64,000 nt of DNA, taken from contig JAKCPI010011735.1 of the NCBI GenBank assembly GCA_023213315.1, positions 1 through 64,000 on the forward strand. Reading direction: 5' to 3'. Every line of letters starts with the position of its first letter. Within the stretch, counting starts at the first letter, position 1. Shown piece by piece: positions 1 through 9,174 of the stretch. Position numbers and translations under genes: made by a program. Under the pieces are notes generated by a model. The model saw only the letters and a list, made by a program, of their open reading frames with translations. It had not been told where the DNA came from and searched no databases. The DNA comes from Euborellia annulipes. Its lineage: Eukaryota > Arthropoda > Insecta > Dermaptera > Anisolabididae.

Positions 1-65
1 TATTAAGATCGGTGGTGCCTCTATAAACCTAAGATATCAAGAAATTATTTATTTGTTGTTCTTAC

Positions 66-289
66 CTTGTTGTTGCCGACAGCATGGGCGCCATCAAAGA
101 TCAACAAACGATCGTTGCAATCGAGTTGTAACAAATCGAACCGTAACATAAAATGTTGTAGAATCGAGTGCGTTTGGAACGTGATAATACAGTCCAGATT
201 GCGTTCATTTTGAGAGGAGAGAACCGCCCCATCAATTTTACGATATAGTTGTTGCAAAAAATGCGATTTGCACAACGTTTTCATGTGAT
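66..289 (-). CDS. CUB-domain protein, single internal exon (partial gene)
   Basis: Seen: a 224-bp open exon on the minus strand. The acceptor at 291-290 follows a T-rich tract and the donor at 65-60 reads GTAAGA. It contributes two bases of a split codon and then 74 codons, ending on a codon boundary after Lys. The translation holds Cys at exon residues 7, 34 and 58, an IDG turn near residue 20, LDC at 32-34, the hydrophobic strand FMLRFDLLQLDC and then NDRLLIFDG, which is the Asp-x-Leu-x-Ile-x-Asp-Gly signature of CUB domains. The Cys spacing fits CUB Cys1-Cys3, so Cys4 should be in the next exon, left of the window. CUB domains are extracellular protein-binding modules of secreted and membrane proteins. 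The family cannot be fixed from one domain. Upstream exons must lie at higher coordinates. No other confident exon of this gene is seen, so a very large intron is implied. Confidence 0.85.
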
Positions 290-1099
290 CTGTAACAAAC
301 AAATTAAAAATGATTAATTAGTAATAGTAATCTATTCACATTTCAACCAAAGTTCCCGTTTGAAATTTCTAAATGAAATTTTACAAATGAAATGAATTTT
401 TTTTTTATAAATTTAAACATCAAATGTGAGTGACTATTCATATGGGACAGAGGGTAAATAAACCTCCTGACATAAAAAACCTCCCCATTTTTACACCCCT
501 TGTTAATATTTTTTACAAAAGAAGAGAAAACACCTTCTTGAGTTTTTATTACAATCTTATCAATTTCATTTTTATTCATAAAACGTCATAAATAAATATG
601 ACTTTGAGAATTTTTTTATATCAGCTGTCCGAAGTTGAATTCATCAAAAAAAAAGAAAAGAAAAGTCTCCTGTCTGACAGGTGGACCCGCCTCCTTTTAT
701 CGCCGTTCGCGTAAAAGAGAGAAAGAGAGAGAGAGACATAAACCAAGCGAATCAATATATGAGGGTCTCATAAATATTTCCACCATCCTTCTGCTCAAAA
801 AAAAGATTAAATCATTCTCCATCATGTTACGTTATCCATTCATTCATTCAATTCATTCATACTCTTGTAAGACTATCTTTTTAAAAATTTGAGAGATCTT
901 TTTTTAGAAGTGGGGATAGGGATTATAAAAAAAATGTTAGACCCAAAATAATTAGATCTTGATCTAAGACTCATCATTAGCTTCTGGTGTCATCTGGAGT
1001 TTGCATCTCTTCCCAAGGGAAACAAAATTAGATACCAATCCTCAATTAGGATTAGGTAGATGTAGGCAGCCTGCAAGTGATAAAAAAAACTCTATTTGA
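290..1099. other. Intronic or intergenic AT-rich sequence, no gene seen
   Basis: Next to the CUB exon, starting with its T-rich acceptor tract. A more GC-rich stretch at about 660-760 holds a TGACAG motif and a GA-repeat (GAGA-type) run. Reading frames at 343-579 and 635-892 show no domain and are full of homopolymers. Confidence 0.5.
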
Positions 1100-1148
1100 T
1101 TATCGTCGACGTTTCGGAATCACATCGATCCCATCTTCAGGACGATAA
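1100..1148 (-). ncRNA. Hammerhead ribozyme motif HHR-1 (minimal, Penelope-type)
   Basis: Read on the minus strand. Stem I strand TTATCGTC (1148-1141) is followed by core CTGAAGA, matching the CUGANGA consensus. Stem II is GGGATC with GATTCC around a 5-nt loop, followed by GAAA, the palindromic ACGT that would be helix III, and cleavage base C (GUC). The returning stem I strand GACGATAA (1107-1100) is an exact 8-bp complement. All conserved core bases are present. Minimal hammerheads with a 2-bp helix III are known from Penelope-like retroelements and act as dimers. Assignment to that class is inference, since no reverse transcriptase is seen here. Confidence 0.75.
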
Positions 1149-1417
1149 ACTGTGATTGTTGCTTAGATAGATGCAATTTCGGTTCATTCAAAAATAAATG
1201 ATTAAATTTGCATATACCTATACATGTCTTTCAATTTTGGCCAGTGCTGTCGTTTCGGGCCCATTTGCCACAAAATAAAAAATACAGCCCATGCACCTAC
1301 GCCAATTCTCATATACATCTAATGGTATATGCAAATTTAATCATTTATTTTTGTATGAACCGAAATGCATCTATCTAAGAAACAATAACAGATTATCGTC
1401 CTGAAGATGGGATCGAT
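1128..1417. repeat. Inverted repeat with hammerhead half-site on its right arm
   Basis: The left arm (about 1128-1220) and right arm (about 1322-1417) are near-identical in inverted orientation, sharing the tracts around GCATATACC and TTAGATAGATGCA. The right arm repeats the HHR-1 stem I strand and CTGAAGA core on the plus strand (1393-1407). It stops inside stem II at about 1417, where mariner sequence begins, so the second ribozyme copy is broken. Confidence 0.7.
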
Positions 1418-1560
1418 TCCCATCGTTGCTTCCATTTTTGGAACGTCTCCAGGAAGACATTTTGTGGAACGGCTCGCAGGCTTCTCGGCGCATTGTCCTG
1501 TATCTCCTCTATTGTTTGGAAACAACGTCCTTTCAACGTGTTTTTCAGTTTGGAAAACTG
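1418..1560 (-). pseudogene. Mariner transposase C-terminal fragment, inverted copy
   Basis: The minus-strand frame reads through FQTIEEIQDNAPRSLRAVP and QNVFLETFQKWK, which corresponds to the segment after the third catalytic Asp in mariner transposases. It parallels the plus-strand segment at about 1745-1880 with many substitutions. It lies head-to-head with the fragment at 1553-1982, so this is a rearranged, dead mariner. Confidence 0.7.
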
Positions 1561-1982
1561 GAAAAATGATGTTGTGCTCAGGAAGAAGCTTGAATTATGG
1601 GAAAACCAGAGATGGATGTTGCATCATGACATTGCGCCAGCTCACGCATCATTCCTTGTCTGCAGCTATATAGCAAAATACCACATTCCTGTTAGTGGCT
1701 CACCCACCGTATTCTCCGGACCTAGCCCCAGCAGACTTTTTTCTATTGGTCAAACTGAAAAACACGTTGAAAGGAGGTCGTTTTCAAGCCATGGATGAGA
1801 TATAGGACAATGCGCAAAGAAGCCTGCGAGTCGTCCCACAAAATGTGTTCCAGGAGGCGTTCCAAAAATTGTAGAAACAATGGGAACCGTGTATAGCTAT
1901 TTTGAAGGAGATAGTATTTAAAATGTTGTACAATAAATCTGAAACAGCAAAAGTTCGGTTTCTTTTTGTACACACCTCGTAC
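1553..1982 (+). pseudogene. Mariner-family transposase fragment with 3' end
   Basis: A plus-strand frame gives LRKKLELWENQRWMLHHDIA and PAHASFLV, the mariner signature HHDNAPAH around the second catalytic Asp. A frameshift near 1690 is followed by PDLAPADFF, which holds the third Asp of the D-34-D triad. The rest continues as a C-terminal segment ending CIAIFEGDSI. The first catalytic Asp and the N-terminal DNA-binding half are absent. After the stop, a sequence ending in CACACCTCGTA (about 1970-1982) is probably the 3' terminal inverted repeat. It is a cut-and-paste DNA transposase remnant, disabled by truncation and frameshifts. Confidence 0.85.
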
Positions 1983-2172
1983 ATACCAGTTAAAATATTA
2001 AGTAGATCAACTATTTGCTAGAATATTTATTTTCAGATGAGGTACAGAGTTATAGATCTCGCCTTTATACCAGTATAGTCAGGGATTTGTTTCCCATTCA
2101 AGACAATGAATATTTTTCTATTCTTTCTATTGAATTAATTTAGAAAAAAATATACGGGATCTTTTTTTTTAA

Positions 2173-2412
2173 ACACTCACACTTTTTTCCCAGTCACACT
2201 CATACACACAGTCTTTTCGGCAACTTAGGCCATATAAGACTTTTACGATAACCGTTATTTTAAAATATATCTATTAGGGGTCCAGGCATTCTTATTTAAG
2301 CCATTTGGTACCCAGATGGCTTAAATAAAATCATCGGATTGCCTGGGATCCGAACCCGCGATCCTTGGGATAGAAAGCCAGCACGCTAGCCACTATACCA
2401 AGCCCGAGGGCG
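2173..2412 (-). repeat. tRNA-derived SINE, family S1 (full copy)
   Basis: On the minus strand a tRNA-like head (2412-2330) has an A-box-like TGGTATAGTGGCTAGCGTGC and a B-box GGGTTCGGATCC. The body follows with a hairpin of ATTTAAGCCATTTGG type, and then a tail containing AACTTAGGCC and AAGACTGTGTG. Shared head and tail are seen at 26417-26655, and tail alone at 44095-44215. Internal pol III promoter boxes are the diagnostic feature of SINEs. Confidence 0.8.
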
Positions 2413-3208
2413 TACGGGATTTAAATGGCAAAAACATTTCTTTCTAAACAAATGCAATCAATGGTTAGGTTATATATCTCTTTTTCATATAGATTTTAAT
2501 AAAAAATTTAATCATATACTTTTTTTTTATAGGAAAATTTCTTTTGAAATATCTCCTAATTGGTTCGAATTCATCACATAGAATAATTTTTGACGTTAAA
2601 TAGAAAATTGGTTAATCAACAAAAATCCCCGGGCCTTCTTTTTTTAATCAAGAAATTCGTTTCAAAGTTTTTTTTTTTTTTCCTGATGAAAGATAGAGAG
2701 TTTGTATGTACTGATTTGTTATTTATTTAGCATCTTTATTTTAATCCTTCACTTTGATGTATTATAACTTAATATAAAGCGAGAGATATAGAGTGAAATT
2801 TCAAAAAGGATAAAAGGGAATCTACGGTAAAAGAAATAAAAAACATACAGTACACAACAAATAAATAAAAAGCAGTCATACAGTATATGCAAATTAAAAG
2901 CTAATTCTGTATTACATTCCTATGATTTTTTTCATGAATCACTCACTAATTAGGAAATATTTTCAAAAGAAATTTGTTTTGAAAAAAGTTCTTTATCTTT
3001 ATTCAAAAGAGATGGACATTCTTAAAATAAATTTTTATAGAGATAGAAGTTTCACTTTTGTGAATTGATTCAATTTTTTTTTTTTTTTTTTATTTAGGCT
3101 TGGCCTCTTCGCCATACTCTTAAACAAGTTTACAATATTCAATACATCAAAAAATATATTAATATAAATAACATCATAACAAAAACCTGATATCAATAAC
3201 AATAATAT
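2413..3208. other. AT-rich spacer, no gene seen
   Basis: Long T and A runs, no supported ORF, RNA gene or repeat boundary. Confidence 0.4.
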
Positions 3209-3862
3209 AAAAATTGGTGTGACTACAGCACACAACTTCTCTTACCTTCGGAATGAAAGTTGTGACTGTGCTGTCCACCAGATTTTTTGTGTCACATGTA
3301 TTTAGTTCCGCAGTAGGGAATTTGAATTAGATGTAAAATTTATAAGTATGGGAAAAATTTATATTTTGTACCATGGCAACCATTTCTCCTATCTTTCCTA
3401 TGAAGTCAAGAGTAAAGTGGTCTTCAAACAATTTTGAGGGCAAAACGAGAATATACATTTGAAAGAGCATCTAAAAAATAATTGATTTTTGAATTTTAAT
3501 CAAAATCGTTAGAGCGAATTTTGAGAAAATCGAAAAAAACTGAAAAAGTACATCAGTAAAGTACTAGTACTCTTTGGCCGATTTTGATTAAAAGCTTATT
3601 TTTCCGGTCCCGGGGGTGTTTAACTTAAATATAAAATTTCAGCCTCATAGCTCAATTCCTTCATGCTTAAAATGAACACACACACACACACACCCCCCCA
3701 CACACCCACCACCCACAGACAGACCATGTCGCGAAACCATTTTGGATTCAGGGGACCTCAAAACGTGAAGATCCATCAAAATCTCGACATCGAATTTTGA
3801 CATGAACCAATACTTTTCTCTATATATATATTACATATATACATAGGTAAGAGAAAGTAAAA
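3209..3862 (-). mobile_element. DR1 element, copy 1 (Helentron-associated-like)
   Basis: A near-complete DR1 copy in minus orientation. A degraded terminal hairpin lies at 3209-3285, an X-box-like palindrome near 3370, AGTACTAGTAC at about 3560, a CACA/CAGACAGA microsatellite at 3675-3725, and the 5' end module ends in GGTAAGAGAAAGTA at about 3862. No coding capacity. DR1 is the most frequent repeat of the window; its architecture is described in the 12727-13756 entry. Confidence 0.8.
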
Positions 3863-4170
3863 AATATGATATCAATAACATTAGTATGAAATAAATTAAT
3901 ATGATTAACAAATTCACTATTAAAAGAAACTGATACTAATAACACTAAGATTCAAATTTGATGACGACAAATTAATTACAATAAATTGCCTCAGATGCCA
4001 AAAATGAATATTTTGAAGAATTCGAAGAAAATATTTTTGTTTGAAAAATTTTTTATATTAGATTTACCGGGGCACTAGTTGAAACATTATAAATATATTC
4101 AATATATACAATTGAACTTTCTTTATCTAAATTTCAGAAGACTTCTGATTAAGGCAGCAATGCCGAAATG

Positions 4171-4383
4171 TACAGTGAGGGTCAATATTAAGTCCCACCC
4201 ATGCGTTTTCTACTTGTGATTGTTTCATTGTTTTTATAAAAGAAAATGAAAATCTTTATTGGATATTTTCTAGGTTTGAACCATGAAAGTTTCCATTAAA
4301 AAATATATAATAATTTTTTTAAAAACAATGAAATAATCACAAACAGAATGCATGGGTGGGACATAATATTGTCCCTCACTGTA
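4171..4383. mobile_element. TA-flanked MITE (Tc1/mariner-like)
   Basis: A 209-bp element (4173-4381) has inverted ends starting CAGTGAGGG that extend about 70 bp through GTCCCACCCATGC and ATTGTTTTTA. It is flanked on both sides by TA. A TA target duplication with CAGTG ends is typical of Tc1/mariner MITEs. It interrupts a sequence resembling a degenerate hammerhead (CTGATTA, GGCA-GCAA-TGCC, GAAATG at about 4147-4170). Confidence 0.8.
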
Positions 4384-4539
4384 CATCAAGGAACCAATTT
4401 AATTTTAATTTCAATAAAACGTTAAAAAGTTAATTTGATTTTAATTTTAATAAACCCTTGAAACATAAACCTAGAGTAATTGTTTTGTTGAATTATAATT
4501 TTTTTTTTTTTTGAGGGAAAAGCCTTAAATTACTGTATA

Positions 4540-4740
4540 ATGACCCTCAATTGTCTACAAAAAAAAAAATTCCCCGATTATTTACCCCTGGTGCATCGTG
4601 CACGGAGAAACCCATTAACCGGTATCTGGCTCGAGAGCCAACAACCCGGTTCCAATTTTGGGAGTGGGGAGGCACTTCACCTCTCTACTCCCCAATGGTC
4701 AGCCCTGTCGGGACTCTCCTCCTCTGAAGCCAATTAGAAT
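4540..4740 (+). other. Higher-GC island with 65-codon ORF, unrecognised
   Basis: An island of balanced base composition inside AT-rich DNA. The open frame contains no motif I recognise, and its Met start lies in an A-rich tract. It could be a SINE or LINE remnant, since GGTTCCAA at about 4650 resembles a pol III B-box. I do not call a gene. Confidence 0.3.
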
Positions 4741-5194
4741 TTATCAAATTTCACCAATATATATAATTTTTTTATTAATTTCTCTTTACGAGATATATTG
4801 AATTTTATATTGGTTTGCCAATCAATTACAACCAGAAAAAGATATCTCCAAAATATTAAAAAAAAAAAAACAAGAGAGGTTTCATCACTTGAATCACTTG
4901 AAAATTCCGTATTCGTATAATTTTAACTGGCAAAAGGAAGAGAGAGAAGAGACTCATCTGAAAAGCAGCCGTGCGTTAAATCAATTACTTACTACACACT
5001 TCCCTTTCAAATTACGGACAACCAATAAATATTAGATTAAGTAAATTAAATTGTTCATTCAAAACTTATTAAGGATCTCTTCATTGACTCCACTTTTTTT
5101 TTTTTTAATAAAATTAAATGAATAAATAAAATCAACTTTAATTTTATTTATGACATCAAAAATAAATAAATAATTAAATAATCTATTTACCTTT

Positions 5195-5550
5195 CTTTTT
5201 TGAAATCATTAACTTAATTGTTTTTTAGGGAAATTTTGTTTTATAATGTTATACACAAGGAGTCAATTTTATAACCTCATTTTTCTATTGTTTAGAAAGG
5301 TTAAATAAAAATGGCGACCTTACTTTGTTCATAAAATTGCTTGATAATACAATTTTTCTAACTAACTTTTGAAATAATTAACTTAATTATATTTTAGGGA
5401 AATTTTGTTTTATAATGTTGTACATAAGGAGTCAATTTTATAACCTCAATCATCATCACCATCTTTCTATTGTTAGAGAGGTTAAAAAAATTGCGACCAT
5501 GCTTTGTTCTTAAAATTGAATAATACAATTTTTCCAAATAACTTTTGAGA
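5195..5550. repeat. Two-copy direct repeat, unit about 175 bp
   Basis: Units at about 5195-5370 and 5371-5550 share AGGGAAATTTTGTTTTATAA, GGAGTCAATTTTATAACC and the following TTTCTATTGTT...GCGACC. The second copy has a CATCATCACCATC insertion. This is a tandem duplication with no coding potential. Confidence 0.75.
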
Positions 5551-6262
5551 ATACAAATATAGGATTAATTTTTTTTTTATTCCGTATAAAACCAATATTT
5601 TCAAATTTAGTTAAAAAAAAGAGCAAAAATTAAACAATTCATTAATTTTGTATATTTTGTCTGTGAGTGGAATAGAACAAAAAGCAGCGGGTCTTTGAAA
5701 TAAAATATTTCATTCCATTTAAAAGGGAGAGAAATAATAATAATAACAGCTTAGGTAATAACTCTAAGACCGGTGCAATTGTTTTTATAATGGGAATAAA
5801 TTTAAGCGCATTTACAAATGGCTGCTAGACATCAACACTTTTTCATAAAAATTATTTAATGAAAATGTTAACGAGCCAACAACAACAACAACAACAACAC
5901 CAACAACGAGAGAAAGAATCTTTTCTCTTTCTCTTCTCTTGTGAATACAAAAAAGAATTTCAAGGTGTTAATAAATAAATGAAAACAATTTTAAAGGAAT
6001 GGAATTTTTTATTTTGTTTTAAATTAGATATTATTTAAAGCTAGAATCTGTAAACAAAAATTATTCAAAATTTTTATTTACATCCTCTCTATTATGGAAA
6101 TCATATAGGCCTATGGGAATATTTTTCATATCTACGCTCTAGTTAGGCACTCTGTGACTGTTTGATAGCTAGTTTATCATAACTTGTATCAGAGAATTTT
6201 CAAAGCGTCAATGATCACTGAATCAATAAAACCATATTTTTTTTCCTCTATAAATTTTTATT
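5551..6262. other. AT-rich spacer with CAA microsatellite
   Basis: Contains an ACAACA microsatellite at about 5878-5906 and otherwise nothing I can name. Confidence 0.4.
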
Positions 6263-6312
6263 TGACATTTCGAATGCACGTCACACATCCCTCTTCAGGA
6301 TGACGGGGAAAA
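6257..6312 (-). ncRNA. Degenerate hammerhead-like motif HHR-2
   Basis: On the minus strand, CTGAAGA (6298-6292) is followed by a plausible GU-rich stem II and GAAATGTC. The returning strand is not complementary to the incoming strand, so stem I is lost. Probably a decayed Penelope-type end. Confidence 0.4.
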
Positions 6313-6507
6313 TTGTTTTATTCATCTTCGCTTACCTATAAAAATATTTATTTACTTTTTATCGCAATATGTTTATCGCTCTCGTGATGCGCTAGCATCC
6401 ACCTATTGTGCTTTCTAAAAACAATAATCGATATTTATTAATTTTGCGCTAAAGAATTTCTTTTTCTTTTAACATAAAGTATAATTCTTAGATAGTCTTA
6501 TATTTTT

Positions 6508-6640
6508 TTACTTTCTCTTACCTATGTATACCGTATATGTAATATATATATAGAGAGAAAGTATTGGATTCATGTCAAAAATTCGATGTCGAGATTTTGA
6601 TGGATCTTCACGTTTTGATGTCCCCTGAATCCAAAATCCA
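6508..6640 (+). mobile_element. DR1 5'-end fragment, copy 2
   Basis: Has the TACTTTCTCTTACC start, the TA-rich hairpin, GAGAAAGTATTGG and the conserved module up to the CCCCTGAATCC segment, then stops. Confidence 0.75.
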
Positions 6641-7115
6641 AATAATTTTTTCTCTTTAACAAATAATATTTTAATGATTTCCAGAGAAATTCTTTGAGAT
6701 GAAGAATCTTTTGAAGCGTTTCAATGAAAATATAAATTTTACTCTATGAAGAAATATAATTGTATTTTTGAGGAAATGTAATATAAATCATCATTCTATA
6801 ATATAAAGCGCTAGCGGCTGACTTCCTGTCCCTGTGTGTATGTGCCTATCAGGGCGCTGAGTTATTTTATTTATAGTCCTAATCCCAATCATCATGAAAG
6901 AACAATCCTCCGGTGAGACAGTCTTCCAAACAACATCCAGGAAGCCAAAGCATACCTCCAACAATGGTCCCCCAACAATTGCCCAGAATAAAAGGAAGTT
7001 GAGTCAAAGAGGGAAATTTAGTCAGAGAAGGAATTTTAAAACTTTAAAATTTTGCAAACGGGGGTCCAGGGGTGCACAGACCCCTGACAAGTGGAAAATA
7101 ATATATTGTAGATAG

Positions 7116-7335
7116 GTTGTTTGCTCAGGGACCCACAAATTGTGGGTACGTGGTTGGCGACCACGAGCTGCCCGAGCTGGGACTGGCAGTATTTCTGTTC
7201 TTTGCCTGTCAGTCTCTCCCCTTCTATATTTTCAACAGGCGTCAGACCGTGCGACGGGCCGGTCTGTTCTATTTCTTCCGGTCGCAAAATGCATGATAGG
7301 GTTGGAGGGAAAAAGAGAGGTCCGCTGACCCTGCA
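7116..7335 (+). repeat. Interspersed repeat family GR, copy 1
   Basis: Homologous to 17341-17545 and 49903-50045. Shared blocks are GGGTACGTGG, GCGACCACGAGCTGCCCGAG, TTTTCAACAGGCGTCAGACC and GCATGATAGGGTTGGAGGG. The blocks are GC-rich against AT-rich flanks. Open frames differ between copies, which argues against coding. The class is unknown. Confidence 0.7.
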
Positions 7336-8160
7336 GAGGGGAGGGAATTTTACTCTTTTATTTTCATTTTATAAATATCGTTGACACATTTTCATCCCCT
7401 CACAACAAACAATTCAACAAGTGAATTTGAATTGTTAAAACTTTAAAAGATAAATTGTTTTTGAAACCATTTTTACAATCAACTAACTAGCCTATTTGCT
7501 ATCTTTTGCAAAAGTTTTCCCTTTTCTTCCGGGCTTGGCTAACCCTCCACTTCCTCTAGAAAATTAATGATGCACTTAACCTTTGCTTATCTCATTCTCT
7601 CTAATATAAAGACATGTCGAAGAGATTACAAGCTTCGATACCCATTTGCCTGCTATTCCCTAGTGACTCTGTTTATCTTCTTATAAAAAAAGTCAAAATT
7701 TTTTTATACTAATTTTTGTAGAGATAGTGAATATGGAAACAACATTACTTTGGATTTTAAAAATAATTGTTCTATTAGTTTGGTCAAAATTTTAATGATC
7801 ACCGAAGTTTCAATTTTCTAAGTTGCTATTTAAGAGCCTTAATGAACAGGAGCTTTTGAGGACTGTAAGGACTTCATCAGCAACCTTTGACCTCTCTTAA
7901 TTAAACGTCAAAGTCCTCTTTCAATTGAGGGGAAATTAATTATACAGTTCTACTATCCTAAAACACTCAAGGATTATATTATATATCGCTGTTTTTGGTA
8001 GGCGTATATTATTGTGGGCGGATATTTATAACTCTCCTTCATCAGCAGTTTTACCTTAACAATACTGGGTAAATAATTGTTAGTTCATAAATAGAATTAT
8101 TAATTAAATCTCACCATTATTATTTTATAATTCGTATTATATATTAAATTTCAACTTTCC
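7336..8160. other. AT-rich spacer, no gene seen
   Basis: No supported feature apart from scattered low-complexity DNA. Confidence 0.35.
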
Positions 8161-8162
8161 TA

Positions 8163-8250
8163 TTTTTGTCGTCACGGCTTGTGACGTCATGGCTTGTAGC
8201 GTCACGGCCTTTGACGTCAAGGCTTGTAACGTGACATGCTGATAGAAGAG
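8163..8250 (+). repeat. Array of four 15-16 bp CRE-like units
   Basis: Four successive copies of a unit of the form GTCACGGCTTGT-GAC. Two make perfect TGACGTCA palindromes (CREB/ATF sites) near 8178 and 8211. The same flank (GGCTTGTAAC..GACATGCTGATAG) recurs inverted at 17745-17790 with a single unit, so this is a repeat family with variable unit number. Confidence 0.7.
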
Positions 8251-8312
8251 CTGAAAACTTGAGGGAATAAAATAAAAGTTTCACTTTAAAAATATATATC
8301 AATCAATTGAAA

Positions 8313-8362
8313 TAAATAATTACGGGGTCTAAATGGCCCCAGATGTCGAAAAAGACCTTAAA
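8313..8362 (+). repeat. SINE S2 tail fragment
   Basis: GGGGTCTAAATGGCC through GAAAAAGACCTTA matches, inverted, the tail of the tRNA-headed SINE at 62800-62990 and the fragment at 54519-54556. Confidence 0.6.
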
Positions 8363-9166
8363 AAAAAAAAAGATTCTCTTTTCTCCCTCTATTTTTTACT
8401 TTTTTTTTTCAATAAAAAAGAAAGAGAAAACTTTTTATTTTCTCAATACAAAAATCTTGTTAGCCAAAAAACAAAGTTTTTGTTTCATGAATAATCAATT
8501 TTTAGTAAAAAAAAAAAAAAACTTTTTATGAATAAACAATTTATGTAAACAAAAATTTTCGTTCAAATCCAAACTTTCGTTTTTATTTTTTTTAATTTAA
8601 TCAAATGAGTGGGGGAGATGAAGTCTATGTGTGTATATGTTGAGGTTGTAACTTCTCTCTCTCTCTCCTCTCACGGACACGTGTTCACCCTATATAACAG
8701 GTGTTCAATAAAGGCAAAAATAAACCGGGTTTGAAGGGTGACCAACCAACCTTCTTAAATCCCCAAATGTAGTATTTCAGCATGAAAATAATTAATCTTT
8801 TTGGAATTTTAAGAATATATAGGAAAGAATAGTGGCGATTAAATCAAGAAAAGATGATTTGAGTAAATGTAAAGATAAAATTCGGAAATTATGCTAATTA
8901 TTTAATTAAGTTTCACCTTGGGAGGGAATCTAGGCTAGTCCCTCTCCAAATGTTGAAAGCCACTCTTGGATCAAAGTTAACCACGCCATGAATATGCCAT
9001 TAACGGACCAATAATCTGCCAAGATTGAGAGCCTAACATTCCATTGACCCCGTTGTTTTCCTGCATAGTTTTGTTTAAGCCAAAATGAGAGATAGAGATA
9101 AAAAATTAAATCGAAAATCAAAATTCAAATTTAAGGTGAGCGTCTCGGGGTTCTAATTTTGGGAGA
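8363..9166. other. AT-rich spacer with possible short exon-like segment
   Basis: Mostly low complexity. The less AT-rich block 8930-9052 has a minus-strand AG acceptor after a pyrimidine-containing tract (ACTATGCAG) and frames open for 28-42 codons, but no family is recognisable. Confidence 0.3.
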
Positions 9167-9174
9167 TTCCAGCG

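Noticed and set aside
4147..4170. Hammerhead ribozyme at CTGATTA-GGCAGCAATGCC-GAAATG
   Set aside because: Core position 8 is changed and no stem I forms even after removing the MITE, so it is listed only as a resemblance.
7116..7384. Coding exon in repeat family GR
   Set aside because: Three copies keep DNA blocks but not a common reading frame.
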